From NCBI GenBank assembly GCA_030549335.1, contig CM060198.1, forward strand, positions 39,410,353-39,474,352: 64,000 nt of DNA, given 5' to 3'. The notes under the pieces are model-generated. The model was not told where the DNA came from and did not search any database. It saw only the letters and a list, made by a program, of their open reading frames with translations. Position 1 is the first letter of the stretch, and every line of letters starts with the position of its first letter. This document shows, piece by piece, positions 44,406 to 55,794 of the stretch. Source of the stretch: Pontederia crassipes (taxonomy: Eukaryota; Streptophyta; Magnoliopsida; Commelinales; Pontederiaceae). The position numbers and the translations under genes were made by a program.

Positions 44406-44439
44406 ATCTATCTTTTCTTTTTTCTCTCTCAGAAATCAA

Positions 44440-44600
44440 ATTCATAATTTTCTGCACTTGCTGGGTGAATAACAATCCCTAAGTGTTCTAAGAGCAGCCA
44501 TGTTTTGATTGGTAGCCTCCTCCTCAAAAGTTCTTCTCCTAGCTTCTTCTCTTTGCAATCTCCTTCTCCTATTGAATCTTCTTTTAGTTCAGGATCAGAT
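44440..44600 (-). pseudogene. Remnant of Athila gag start in E
   Basis: One minus-strand frame reads an Arg-rich run (RRFNRRRRLQREEARRR), then NQNMAALRTLRDCYSPSK and a stop. Athila-type gag proteins begin with such an RTLRD block; compare MRDLAKRSYRGT at the start of the gag at 53740. The rest of gag is missing. The overlapping 65-codon frame at 44626-44429 appears to be incidental. Confidence 0.55.
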
Positions 44601-44797
44601 AGGTAGAGGTCTCCTTGAAGCTCCAAATCCTACATAAATTGAAATCAGAAGTATCAAATTCAAAAAAGAAAGAAAGTTGTATAGAATTGAAAAATTCAGA
44701 ATGATAACTTGCAAAAACTGAAAATTGGTCTAATAAATAGATTGAAAACTAGTCTAAAACTAATCTAAACTATCTAAGTTAATCTAATTGACCTCAA

Positions 44798-44816
44798 ATC
44801 CCCGGCAATGACGCCA
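44798..44816 (-). other. E primer binding site
   Basis: The complement of TGGCGTCATTGCCGGGGAT lies seven bases from the 5' LTR. It differs from the A1 site at two positions. Confidence 0.8.
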
Positions 44817-44822
44817 AAAACT

Positions 44823-47744
44823 TGATAGGTGAAATTGAGGAGTGTAGTGATAACTTGCTGATTTTTGGGTCAAAAGTGAGATTTTTCAATTTTTGATCTA
44901 ACTCCCTAATTCACTCTCTACTGGAAGTATACAGGTCAATTGTAGTCTATCCAAATGTCGTATCCACAGTGATTTAAAGCCAAAGACTCCCTAAAAACAA
45001 TTTAGACTAGCCCTACTTGAAGTGGCAAAAATAGATTTTTAAAGAGATTGGAAAGCAAATTTTTAAAAGTAATCAAAAGATGACTATTTTTATATTTTTG
45101 GAAAGTTATCAAAACTGAATTGTAAATGCTAAACTAGAGGCTCAAAGGGTTTAACTATCAATGTGGAAGGTCCTCCTAGGAATTGAGCTTCATCTAATTT
45201 AATTATGGATGAAAATGGACAAGTTATCACTTTTTAGTCAAATCTAATTAAACTTTCAATATGGCTGTTTTCATAGCTCAATTAGACCAGAACTAAGCAA
45301 TATATTGTCATATGATTGTTAGCCAAGTTGAATTAGAAAAGGATCCTCACTGAAAATCAAGTTATCATTAAGTTCAATTGAGTCACTTGCTGATTTTTTA
45401 GCAATTTCAACAAAATCTGAAATGATAACTTCAAAGTATGGTCACAAAATAATGAAATCACTTCAGTTAGCTTGGCAAGAATGAAACTTATCCAATAATA
45501 GTGCTTGTGCTCCTTGGTTTATCTCTAAACTACAAGAGGATTTAAAATCAGCCTCTCGGCTGCACTTGAAAATGAAATCCACACAAACACAAATTAGTTG
45601 GAAGTACAAAGCATATAATCACAGATTTGGAATTCACAATTGTCATTGCTCCTTGGCCCATCTCTGGATCTCAAGGAAGGCCATAAGACCATCTCTCAGT
45701 GGTAGGTTAAAATAGGATTTAACAATGGCAATCAGATTTCAAAGAAATCAGAAAACTGAAATCAGCAAGATAATTACACAAGGAAATCAGCAATGTTATT
45801 CATTGGAATTCAGGACTTGCCAAATGCTTCTTGATCCATCTCTGGACAATAAGAAATCATTAGAATTCACCTTTCAGTGATTGAATGAAATCAGAGGTTC
45901 AAATAGCAAATCAGATTCCAAAAGAAATTAGAAAATCAAAATTCAGGAATGCGGATTCAAAAATCAGATTGGGGAAACAAATTTGAATCATAAAAATGTC
46001 AGAGTATCTTGATTCATTTCTATACAAGATTGGGACCAATATCAACCTCTCAGTTGTTCAATTAATCAAATCCCCAATGACAACAGATTCAAATAGTTCA
46101 GAAAAATCAGAAACCAGAAAGTTCAGATTTCAGAAAACCAGAAATTAGATTTTCAACTAAAATGGAATTCAGAAACTTGACATTGATTCTTAATTCATTT
46201 TTGAATGAAGATTAGATCAAATGATAACTTCTCAGTTATAGATACAAATAGGATCTAACAATGGCAAGAACATATTCATATAATGCAGGAATCTAAAAAT
46301 CAGAAATGATAACAGTGCAGGATTTGATTCAGTCCATATCCATCCACAATTAACCTAGACTACTACCCTATCCTAGGAGACATGGAGTTTAGCTCCTCAT
46401 AATTACAAACATAGATACAAAATGGAATGAAGAATAGATACAAATAATCCTGATTTGAAGCTTCTCGATATGATTTCCAGCAGCAGTCCAGCTCCAAAAC
46501 CCTTCCTTCCTCTTGCTTCCAAACCTGCAATGGCCAGCTCTCCTCTAACTCCCAGGGTTTTTCTAGCTTTTATATGACCTTCCTACACCCTTGGATGCAG
46601 ATTAGAATGTTCCATTCTCCCTGATTGTGCCATGTGTCTAAACTAGAAAAATATCAGCAGGGCAGCAGCTTTTTTGACAGCTTTAGGAGTGGTCCCCCCC
46701 ACTTTTTCCAGCTTTTGGCAGCCTGTTTTCCCTGCTAGAAGACACAAAACAAAAAGTATCAAGGTCCTCAAATAAGATTTAGACAAATAAGGATTAAGAA
46801 GACTGATAGAATCAACTTTCCTATTAAATATAAATTGGTGTTATGCACAAGTAAAGTTAATATGTATAAATGATAACAATATGCCCGGATTGATAACTTG
46901 CATCATTTTGTCATAATTGTCCAAATATGAGTGATTCAAAATAGCAAGTATCCAAATGTTCAAATAGGAATTGAATCAAGTCTGGAATGGGACAGCAGTT
47001 GGATGAGCTCAACTATCAAACATGAATATCATTTCATAAGACTAATGACTTGAACCCCCGGAATGATAACTTTGTATAATTGATGGAAAATGTCCAAATA
47101 TGAGTGGTTCAAAGCATTGAAGGCATCAAATGGATTAGGATGGCAAGTGAATGAGGTCAAAAATCAAATGTGGATAAGATTTCATAAAAATGATAACTTG
47201 GGTGCCAAAAATGATAACTTGATTGCCTAAAAAATGATAACTTGTCATAACTTTGGTTGTGGTTATCCAAATGTGATCAAATTTGAATAGCAATTAGTTA
47301 GGACAATAATATAATGGTTGCGTAAGGCCTTTGTGCAGAATTAATATAATGGCATTGGAAAAATGATAACTTGTTCAAATGGGTTAATAATTTTGCACAA
47401 GTTGAAATATGATCATCCAAATATGATTCATTCATTATAGTATTGGATTTAGGGCAAGAAAATCATTGAAAATTAGTTCACTCAAAATAATGATAACTTG
47501 GCATATGGGAGTGATAACTTGTCCTAAAAATGATAACTTGGAATAGAATTGAAATATTTATGGATTTTAGCAATTCAGAGCCTCTATGCATATGAAATAA
47601 AGTATAAAATGAGAAAGATCAACTAGTTATCACAATCCTTGCATTCCAAACATAATTTGCCAAAAGTTATGGAAAATAGGGGCTCGATATATATGATTTG
47701 AATAGAAAATGTGTTAAAAACATACTATAATCAGCTAGTGATCA
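44823..47744 (-). repeat. E right (5') LTR, 2922 bp
   Basis: Read on the minus strand it starts TGATCACTAGCTGATTA. A U3 cluster of about nine AAGTTATC motifs (seen as TGATAACTT at 46880-47540) is followed by a TATA box (46567-46574). Five degenerate repeat units follow (cores near 46180, 46005, 45822, 45647 and 45507). Confidence 0.88.
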
Positions 47745-48555
47745 GGAAGATTTTCGTTGCTCCTTGAAGTGACTTGAAGTAGACAAATCCCAAGGTGTCC
47801 CCACCAAGGATCTCCCCTCTGCTTCATGTCGTCGAAAATATGAACATTCGCATGGTTGAGGTGGTCTCATGCTTTGCATTTGATGAATGGATGACTTCAC
47901 ATCATAGCCGTCTATAACATGGACATTGAGTCAAGTCATACTTGTCAAATGGTGATTCATCATGCTCTTGCTAAAGTCAGATTGCTAACATTACAATCTT
48001 TGTTAGTGAAGATCATAGATTGGACAAAGGATTAATAAGTGAAGCAGCCCTTAAAGAGTCCTAATCGAGTATCGAATTAGTGTGGACATTCTTGTTGCTG
48101 CATGATGCTGATGAAGTAGAAGTCCATGAATGGTGGACTCCAACTGTACCAGTGAAGTCAAGACTGAAGATGAAGATCCCAAAGTACCTAGATAATATTG
48201 TCGGGAGCGTCGGGGGCATTGTCCACATTGGCGGGGGGAATGTCATGGGGTGTTTTCTTGTGACACAATGTGAAAAGCATTGCGATGCCAACACCGCTCA
48301 ACTTAAGCTTGTGGCTTCCGTCCAATGTCTACCCTTTTGGCCGTCCTGTATTGCATAATTTTGTCGAGTACTAAGTTATTCTCCCTTGTGGGATAGTTTT
48401 GTAAGGTTATCCTTATGAATGTCCTAGTTACCCGTGGCTTAGTCTTTTGTATTTAGACTTGGAGTGGGACAATGGTGTTCATGTAATAATGGGGAAGTAA
48501 AACTGTACCCTAGGAGACATCATCACATTGTATGTCATGAACCCAACTTACGTAC
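47745..48555. other. No gene recognised
   Basis: Mixed sequence between element E and the Ty3 pol remnant. A 92-codon + frame (48080-48358) has no family match I recognise. It might be the tail region of the neighbouring Ty3 element or unrelated spacer. Confidence 0.4.
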
Positions 48556-48559
48556 CTAC

Positions 48560-50500
48560 GTATATTAAGGAGGAGTCCACTAGTCAAGCTCATGTTGTCT
48601 TGCAACTTGAGGGTTCCACTAGTTGAGTTCCTCGATCATCTTGTACCTGCGTGACTGGAGGAACGCCACTGAAGCCTCCCAGTTTCGACTAAGCATCAGC
48701 CATTGAGTTTGCCTTGTCGGAGATAGTTGATTACAAACTCATAGTCTTTGAGGAACTCCATCCATTGTCTTTGTCGCATGTTGAGGTCTTTCTAAGTGAA
48801 GACGTATTTCAGGCTCTTGTGGTCGGTAAACACCTAAATTCCTTCACCATAGAGGTAGTTCCTCCAGATCTTCAGAGTGAATATCATCGCAGCCAGCTCC
48901 AAATTGTGTATCAGGTAGTTCACCTTGTGCTTATTTAGTTGTCGCGAGGCATAGGCTACTACCTTTCTGTGATACATGAGGACACATTCGAGGCTGGTGC
49001 CACAAGCATCGCTGTAGATGGTATATCCTTCGCTCCCCGATGCCAAGGTGAGAATCAGATCGGAGGTCATCCAATACTTTAGCTCGTAGAAGCTACTCTT
49101 GCACTTGTCCATCAAAATGAACTTCTCGTTCTTCGTCATCTAGTGGGTGAGCGGCGGTGCAATCTTCAAGAAATCCTTGATGTAGCCCACTAGAGCGAGG
49201 AAGCTATGGATCTCCGTTGCATTCTTCGGTCTGAACAAGTTGGCCACTGCCTTGACCTTCGTTAGTCCACTACTATGCCTCGTCTAGATACAATGTGCCC
49301 CAAGAACATCATCTGCTCCAACCAGAACTCACACTGGGAGAACTTTGCGAAGAGTCAGTGTTGGCGCAATGTTTCCAACATGATCCTTAGGTGTTCCCGG
49401 TGCTTCTCCGAGCTGAAGGAGTAGATCATAATGTCATGTATGAAGACGATCACAAACTTATCTATGTGCTTCTTGAATACCCTGTTCATCATATCCATGA
49501 ATGTTGTTGAGGCATTTGTCAATCTGAAGGCATGATCATGAACTCGTAGTGGCCATACCACGATCCAAAAGTAGTTACGACACATCTTCCTCTACGACCC
49601 TCAACTGGTGATAGTCGCTCCTCAATCGATCTTTGAGAATACAGAAGCTTTGGACAACTGGTCGAACATATCATTGATCCCTGTAGCAGGTACTTGTTCT
49701 TGATTGTGACCTTATTCAGCATTCGGTAGCTGATGTAGAGTCATAGTGATCCGTCCTTCTTCTTTACAAATAGAACCGGATCATCCCAAAGGGAGACGCT
49801 GAGTCGGATGAACCCCTTGTCAAGTAACTCCAGAATCTATATCTTTAGCTTTAGCATCTCCGTCGGGGCCATTTGGTAGGGAGCCTTGGAGATCAGTGCC
49901 GTCCCTAGTCACAAGTCATTCTTCCTCCTCGACGTCAACCCAAAGATCTCCTCTGGAAAGACATCTAGAAAGTTTCGAACCATGTCGATCTGGTGTAGAG
50001 CTAACGTTGGTGCCTCAGCTATGGTCACGCTAGCCAAGTACCCTCTGCAACCCTTCTTTAGCAGCTTGTGTGCCTTCATTGTGGACAATATGATTTTGTT
50101 GTCCGGCTTTGATGTGCCCCTGATCACCATCTTCTTTCCACCATGGTTGCCGATGATGACTTTCTTTTGCTTACATATAATCGATGCATCATCATATGAC
50201 AAGCAGTCCATACCTAAGATGACATCATAGTCCATCATGGGGATTATAATCAAATCAGCAAAAAAATTCTTCTCGTCCACAACAACTATTACCTCGGGAA
50301 GGTACCTCGCCGTGTGGAGGGTCCCCATTGGTGTCTTTACATTCATACTATGTTCCATCCCTTTTGTAGGTACACGAAGGGTGGAAACACATGCCTTAGA
50401 AATAAAAGAGTGCGAAGCACCCGAATCAAACAATACATGCATAGGCAAGCCCGCGATAGAAAGAGTACCTCTGGCATACCCAGCCCGAGTTGGAGCATGA
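48560..50500 (-). pseudogene. Ty3 (Del/Tekay-like) protease - reverse transcriptase - RNase H, broken
   Basis: The order on the minus strand is as follows. Aspartic protease with active-site DSGASHSFIS (about 50430-50400) and MDYDVILGMDCL. A linker with DVFPEEIFGL (about 49975). RT with NKVTIKNKY (about 49720), YGHYEFMIMPSD, and a palm block FVIVFIHDIMIYS at 49465-49427, where His replaces the first of the two catalytic aspartates. RNase H with YTIYSDACGTSLECVLM, VAYASRQL and LELAAMIFTLKIWRNYLYG (49060-48840). The 'DHKSLKYVFT' connection lies further down to about 48740. Several frame changes are present. Gag is missing upstream and integrase downstream. In a living element these enzymes mature the polyprotein and make the cDNA. 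Confidence 0.85.
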
Positions 50501-50504
50501 TCAG

Positions 50505-51319
50505 GTCGAGATGTCCATTTTGCCCGATCGTCTTCCTCACGATGAACCCGGACCGAGTTAGTAGTAACTCGGGCCAGATCGTGTCAGTCACAGAGCTTCC
50601 GATCTCATCAATAGCGAGTCCGAGCCGAGTTTGATGGAACTGTATCCGGACTGACATGATTCGAGCCGGGTTTCAGTGAACTCGGGTCAGGTTCTGTCTT
50701 GTTGAAATTGTTCTTGGTTCAACTTTCTGGCGACAGCCAGTGCACCATATAAAAACTTATCAGATTAAGAGCATGAACAGATGCATCATTTAATTACTTA
50801 AACCATGTATACGTAACTCTAAGCATCATATAATGAGAAATTCCTAATAGGAAATCATACATTTCTAACATTTATCTATTTCGGCAAGCATAACATTGTT
50901 CAATTTGAGCATGAAATTGACATAAAAAATGGTTCAGGAACTCTATGGAATTATCTGTACGAGTTCTACTATCTTTAATATAGATTATACTTCTAGTTAG
51001 ATCCTAAAGCATGCCAAATTCATCCAGAAGCTAAGCTATGAAATACATCCCAAAATCACACCTTAAAGCCTACGTGTTTTCAATTTGTTGCGCAGAGGTC
51101 AATCCTTAAGTCCTCATCCTTTGTTCTCAATCATCTCCGTCGCTGAGTGAAATCGTCGACGTCGCCCTCTCGTCTCCTGGCAGCGATCGGCAGCAAGCAC
51201 ATGAATGGAATGAGGGGAAAACGAAGAAGGAAAATTAGAGTGGGAGAATGCGGTGAAGGTTTTAAGGGATGGAGCTGTCCCTTGGCCTCCCCCATTTGTG
51301 AACTGCCGACAAAGAAGCA
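50505..51319 (-). mobile_element. Ty3 (Del/Tekay-like) LTR fragment, minus
   Basis: It shares AACTCGG(G/C)CC and GAGTCCGAGCCGAGT motifs and a common AT-rich block (AAATTCCTAATAGGAAATCA-like) with the complement of 57430-57850. It lies directly beside the protease, so a gag-sized stretch has been lost. Confidence 0.65.
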
Positions 51320-52000
51320 TTTGCACTAATATTGGATTGATTTCATCCCTGTTTAGTTGATTGAAGCATTCCCCTCATTTTTCAAAGTGAAATTGAAAGT
51401 TATCATTTCAGATTTCACTAAATTACTAAATTTCAGCAAGGAACTAAACTTTTGAACTTAATGTTGACTTGATTTCAGTGAGGACCTTTTCTAATTCAAC
51501 ATAGCTAATCAATCATATGAGAATATGATGATTAGTTCTAGTTTATATTGCTATGATAACAGCCCATTTCCAAGTTGGATTAAAATTGACACATATTGAT
51601 AACTTATTCCATTCCATCCATAATTAAGTTAGATGAACTCCAACTCCTAGGAGAACTTTTCTCATTGATAGTTAATCCTTTTGAGCCTCTAGTTTAGAAT
51701 TTACCATTCAGTTTTGATAACTTTTCAAAAATCCAAAAACAGTTATTATTTTGGCCATTTAAAGAAATCGATTTTAACTTTCTTTCAATTTCTTGGAATT
51801 TTAACTTTAGTTAAGGCTAATCTAGATCGTTTAGGGAGTCTTAGGCTTCAAATCACTATGGATACGACATTGGGTAGATTACAATTGACTTGTATACTTG
51901 CAGTAGAAAGTGAATTAGGGAGTTGAAACAAAAATTGAAAAATCTGACTTTTGACCCAAAAATCAGCAAGTTATCACTATACCCCTCAATTTCACTATCA
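51320..52000 (+). mobile_element. LTR 3'-end fragment of the A1/E group, plus orientation
   Basis: It matches the last ~680 bp of the A1 5' LTR (from about 17350) and the complement of the E LTR start (44823-45500). It ends exactly at TTTCACTATCA (52000), the LTR terminus, and is joined at once to gag sequence on the other strand. Confidence 0.75.
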
Positions 52001-53740
52001 CTCAGCTTTGGTGGCAACTTTCTTTGTATCACTACACTACACTCCTCTGTCAAAGAAATGGTTTCATATTCCTCAAGAGCCCTCTTCTTTGACATAATCT
52101 CCCTCAAAAACTTTGCACATGTAGGAATCTGAGCAATGGCATCTGCAAAAGAAATATTTATATGTAGCTGTTTAAATAATTTTACAAACTTTTCAAATTG
52201 TTGATCCATCTTGGGCTTTTGGAGCCTTTGAGGGAATGGAATTGGTGGCACATATGGTGGTGGAGGCTTGTAAGGAGGCTCTAGTGGCTCTGTAGTGTTG
52301 TCCTGTACAACTTGCTTTCCTTTGTCTATAGTTTTCTTAAAAAATGGCTCCAATGCTTCGCCACTTCTCAATTCCACTGCATTGCAATGCTCGCGAGGGT
52401 TCACTTGAATTTTACTCAGAAGGCTGCCCTCTTCTTTGGAATTCATGGAGCTAGCTATTTGCCCCACTTGATACTCCAAGTTCCGATTCGATGTGATTAG
52501 TTGCTCCATCTCTTTTTCAATCTTTTCAAATCTGTGATTTGTTGCATTCGCCAGTTTTTCAATTGCAAGCTCCCAAGATTGTTTCTTTTCCACCTGAGGT
52601 TGTGGGGGTGGTTGTTGATACTAGAGTTGTTGCTGAAATGTGGTTGGTATGGAGCTTGATAATGTGGTCGAGGTAGAATGCCAGGAAGTGGTGGCCTTGC
52701 TTGCTGAGATGGCCCGGTTTGATTTCCCCAAGAGAAATTGGGATGATTCCTCCATCCTGTATTATATGTAGTGGCATATGGATTGTTTTCCGTGTTTGTA
52801 TTTGCCAAGACATTGGCTTGTTTATGGTGCATGTAATTCAGGGTATCGTGAGGTCCTACACAATTGTTACAAATTGGTTGTGATGTATTCATACTTGCCA
52901 CCAACTACACTAGAGAATCCACCTTAGCACTCAATTTTTTTTATCCTTCGTGGTCTCTAACAGATGCTGCTCTTGATGGTCCTTCTTCATCATAGTCTTC
53001 ATCATTCATAGCCAACTGATCCAACAAATTACAAGCTTGTGAGTAAGGAAGGTTCATGATGGAACCACTTGCCGCTGCTGAATCAATGTTAAATTTCAAA
53101 CTGGGAGAGAGACCATTATGGAAGATCTCTATCAAGAACCAAGCAGGTACTGCATGATGTGGGCACTGCCTCTGTAATTTCTTGAATCTCTTCTATGCAT
53201 TGCCTAGTGATTCATTTTCTTTTTGCTTGAAACAAGTGATTTCATTCCTCAGTTTGATGAATTTTCTCGGAGGAAAGAATCTCTTCATAAAAGCTTAAAA
53301 TAGTTCATCCCATGTGTTGAAGGCTCCAGGAGGTTGAGAGTCCAACCAGTCTTGTGCTTCATCCCTAAGAGAGAAAGGAAAAAGTTTCATCTTGATGGCA
53401 TCTTCTTCAACCCCATTCATCTTGAAGGTGGCACACATTTGCAGAAACCGATTGATATGAGATAAAGGGTCTTCATTGCGTTCTCCTCTAAACTCATTCA
53501 GTTGCACCATCTGAATCAGTCCAAACTTCAGTTCAAAATTATTCGCAGCAATCCTCGGGCCCACAATACTCGGGGTGGTGCCTCTATAAGACCTTTTGGC
53601 TAGATCCCTCATTGGAGGTTCAACTTCCTCTATCTGCTGCTGTTGTTGTTGGCTGATTGTTGGCCATTTGTTGTTCTCTTCTTGCTCTTCGATTTGCTCG
53701 GCACTGTCTTTCAATTTCAGGAATATATGGTTCAAGTGCC
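52001..53740 (-). pseudogene. Athila/Tat-type gag, interrupted and broken
   Basis: The minus strand from 53735 encodes an Athila-type gag. It has a Gln run (SQQQQQQIEE), MRDLAKRSYRGTTPSIVGP, ANNFELK, LNEFRGERNEDPLSHINRFL, then the retrotransposon gag core ATFKMNGVEEDAIKMKLFPF-SLRDEAQDWL and FFPPRKFIKLRNEITCF (to about 53215). After HHAVPAWFLIEIFHNGLSPS (to 53100) come a cysteine pair ICNNC, a Pro/Asn-rich region with NPYATTYNTGWRNHPNFSW and a coiled coil (52590-52440). The YVPPIPFPQRLQ and VKLFKQLHINISFADAI blocks and ITLTEECS/RKLPPKL complete the picture near 52010. Stops occur (for example near 53297), and an LTR fragment replaces everything beyond 52001. This is the kind of gag that elements A1, D and E lack. 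Confidence 0.85.
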
Positions 53741-53764
53741 TTGTTTCTGCGGTGCATACACAAA

Positions 53765-54940
53765 AAGAAAAGAAATTTTTGTCTAGCTACTTATGAAGGA
53801 ACGAATAAAATTAAAGAATCTAGATTAAATATTTTAAATTATCAATATGACTCCTTTAAAATGCTAGAAAATGAACCCATTAATAATATGGTTGTTCGGT
53901 TTAATGATATCTTGAATGACTTGGTCTCCTTGGGCGAGCCAAGAACTAACTCCCAAAAAGTAAAAAACTTTCTCAAATCTCTCTCCTCCAAATGGCATAC
54001 AAAGAGAATCATGATTGAAGAAAATGACTTGAACAAGTTGGATTTTGATGATCTTATTGGTTCACTTTTCACCTTTGAGATTGCAATCCAAGAAGATGAA
54101 GAAGAAAAAGCCCCCAAGAAGAAAACATTGGCATTGAAAGCAAACAAAAAAGAAGAAGACTCATGTGAAGAGGAGGTCGACGAAAAGAGACTTGTACGCT
54201 ACATAAGAAAATTAGATAAGTATCCCAAGTTGGTAAAAAAGAAAGATAAAAATGAGAAGCCAACTAGAAGATCATACAAACAACACAAGGAAAAAGAAAA
54301 AAATATGAAGAGTCAAGTGACTCATCAAGTTCTTCCAATAATGAAGCATAGCTATGCTTAATGGTACATAATGATGAGGTAAGTTCTAGCCCTTCAAATT
54401 CAAATAATGACTCATCGAGCTCTTCCGAAGAAAACCTTTCTTTAGATGTTGAAAAAGTACTTTCTTCCCTCATAAAATGGTATTTTTTCACTTAAAGAAG
54501 AAAATGAAAAATTACTACATGACTTTGAAAAATTAAAAGAAGAAAATGATACATGCTTTATGGAACACGAAAACTTGAAAAATGAAACTGATACTTTGGA
54601 AATTACATATGCATGTAAAATTGTAAAACTAGTATGTTCTTTAGAAAAAGTAAAACAAGAAAATACTTTTTTGAAAAATGCACAAAATAATGATAAGACT
54701 ATTTCTCATGTAACGAAAAATAATCTTAGGAAATACTTTGGACATGAGAACTCTTATTGGAAATCTAATAATTCTTAGAATAGAAAATCACATATTACAT
54801 GTGGATTTTATGGCCATTACGCATATCAATGCAAAATAAGAAAACCATCACAACATGACATGATTTGGGGTCCAAAAGGAACATTGTCTAACAAAATAGG
54901 ACTCTAGAGAAGTTTGGGTACCAAAGGTTAAATAATTGTT
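53765..54940 (+). pseudogene. Ty1/copia Sirevirus-like gag, partial
   Basis: The frame 53780-54361 reads LATYEGTNKIKESRLNILNY, then YDSFKMLENEPINNMVVRFN, LVSLGEPRTNSQKVKNFLKS and SSKWHTKRIMIEEN, a UBN2/gag_pre-type copia gag. An acidic-lysine-rich linker follows. After a frame change come Glu/Lys-rich coiled-coil segments (54480-54760) and a degenerate zinc knuckle, TCGFYGHYAYQC, at about 54800-54835, in which the first Cys is absent. VWVPKVK follows at 54915. The N-terminus is cut off at the join with the Athila gag. Confidence 0.78.
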
Positions 54941-55310
54941 TTTCAGGTATGTCTCACATGTAAAGCAAAGGACAAGTGAAATTGAAAATGTGAAGGCATG
55001 AAGGTCATGGTAAAAGTATCATTTACTTTTTGATTTCTCTCAAAATTTCAAAATTACTATTTCTTTGAAAGAAAAGAAAGGAACATATAAAATAGAAAAA
55101 GAAAATTGGTCATAGTGATATGGGAGCATGTTAAAATTTTCCAATTTTATTTTTGACATATCATTAATATCATTGTTGTATCCAAGTTTCATGCAATATT
55201 TTGATTCCTAATACATTTTAAGACATGGCGTTCAATTTGATTTCATTTTACCATTATAAAATATCCATAAATTGAGGGTGAGTTATTTTTTTTGTATATT
55301 TTATAACTCT
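54941..55310. other. AT-rich sequence after Sirevirus gag, no gene seen
   Basis: It starts with TTTTTCAGGTATGTCTCACA, which resembles the gag-pol connection in Sireviruses, but no pol frame follows. Confidence 0.4.
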
Positions 55311-55794
55311 AGTGGGGAATGTTGCATATGGTATCAGAGCCACTCCACGTGAGCCTCTGTGCATGGTGGGGTGCCATCACTCAACAAGGACGTTGAATCC
55401 CCTAAGGGTGCCATGCATAAGTCATGGGAGAGAAGCTGGGTATATATGGTGACATGTCCTTCACCAAGTGTGACACATTTTGAGAAAACCGTGCGGGCCA
55501 AGGACCAAGGCGGATAATATCACACGCTAGTGGGGAATGTTGCATATGGTATCAGAGCCACTCCGCGTGAGCCTCTGTGAATGGTGGGGTGTGATCACTC
55601 AATGAGGGCATTGAGTCCCCTAAGGGGGGAAGGGTGCATGAGGCATGCCTTTGATTAGTCCCACATGCATGTCACGGGAGAGGTGCTAGGTATATATGAG
55701 AATATGACTTTCACTAGGTGTGACGCATTTTGAGAAAACCATGCAGGCCAAGTTCCAGAACAGACAATATCACACGCTAGTGGGGAATGTTACA
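55311..55794 (+). mobile_element. TRIM-like miniature LTR element in tandem form
   Basis: GGGGAATGTT(G/A)CA ends occur at 55326, 55544 and 55794. After the first two, the initiator-Met primer site TGGTATCAGAGCC begins at once (about 55329 and 55547). Before the last LTR there is a purine tract AAGGGGGGAAGGG (55622-55634) followed by TGCATGAGG. The parts are: LTR end, 82-bp internal part, LTR 55409-55544 (136 bp, ~25 bp deleted), 90-bp internal part, LTR 55635-55794 (160 bp). It has no coding capacity. This is the structure of a terminal-repeat retrotransposon in miniature. Confidence 0.75.

Larger units (their letters stand above)
40373..47744 (-). mobile_element. Element E: non-autonomous Athila/Tat-like LTR retrotransposon, left LTR truncated
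   Basis: The minus-strand relative of A1. The right (5') LTR at 44823-47744 is complete with a TG...CA outline. The left (3') LTR keeps only 40373-41394. The primer site, polypurine tract, gag-start remnant, internal ORF and TGATAACTT clusters are all present. Because the left end is lost there is no target duplication to check. The junction at 40373 joins it to a copia LTR fragment. Confidence 0.85.

Noticed and set aside
48080-48358. 92-codon frame as a possible host gene
   Set aside because: No recognised domain, it sits between retroelement remnants, and no exon structure is visible.
53596-53796. Plus-strand Cys/Ser-rich frame opposite the gag Gln run
   Set aside because: It is the complement of CAA/CAG repeats coding the poly-Gln part of the minus-strand gag.
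55329-55341. Possible tRNA-Met gene suggested by TGGTATCAGAGC
   Set aside because: Only the primer-site complement is present; there is no cloverleaf around it.
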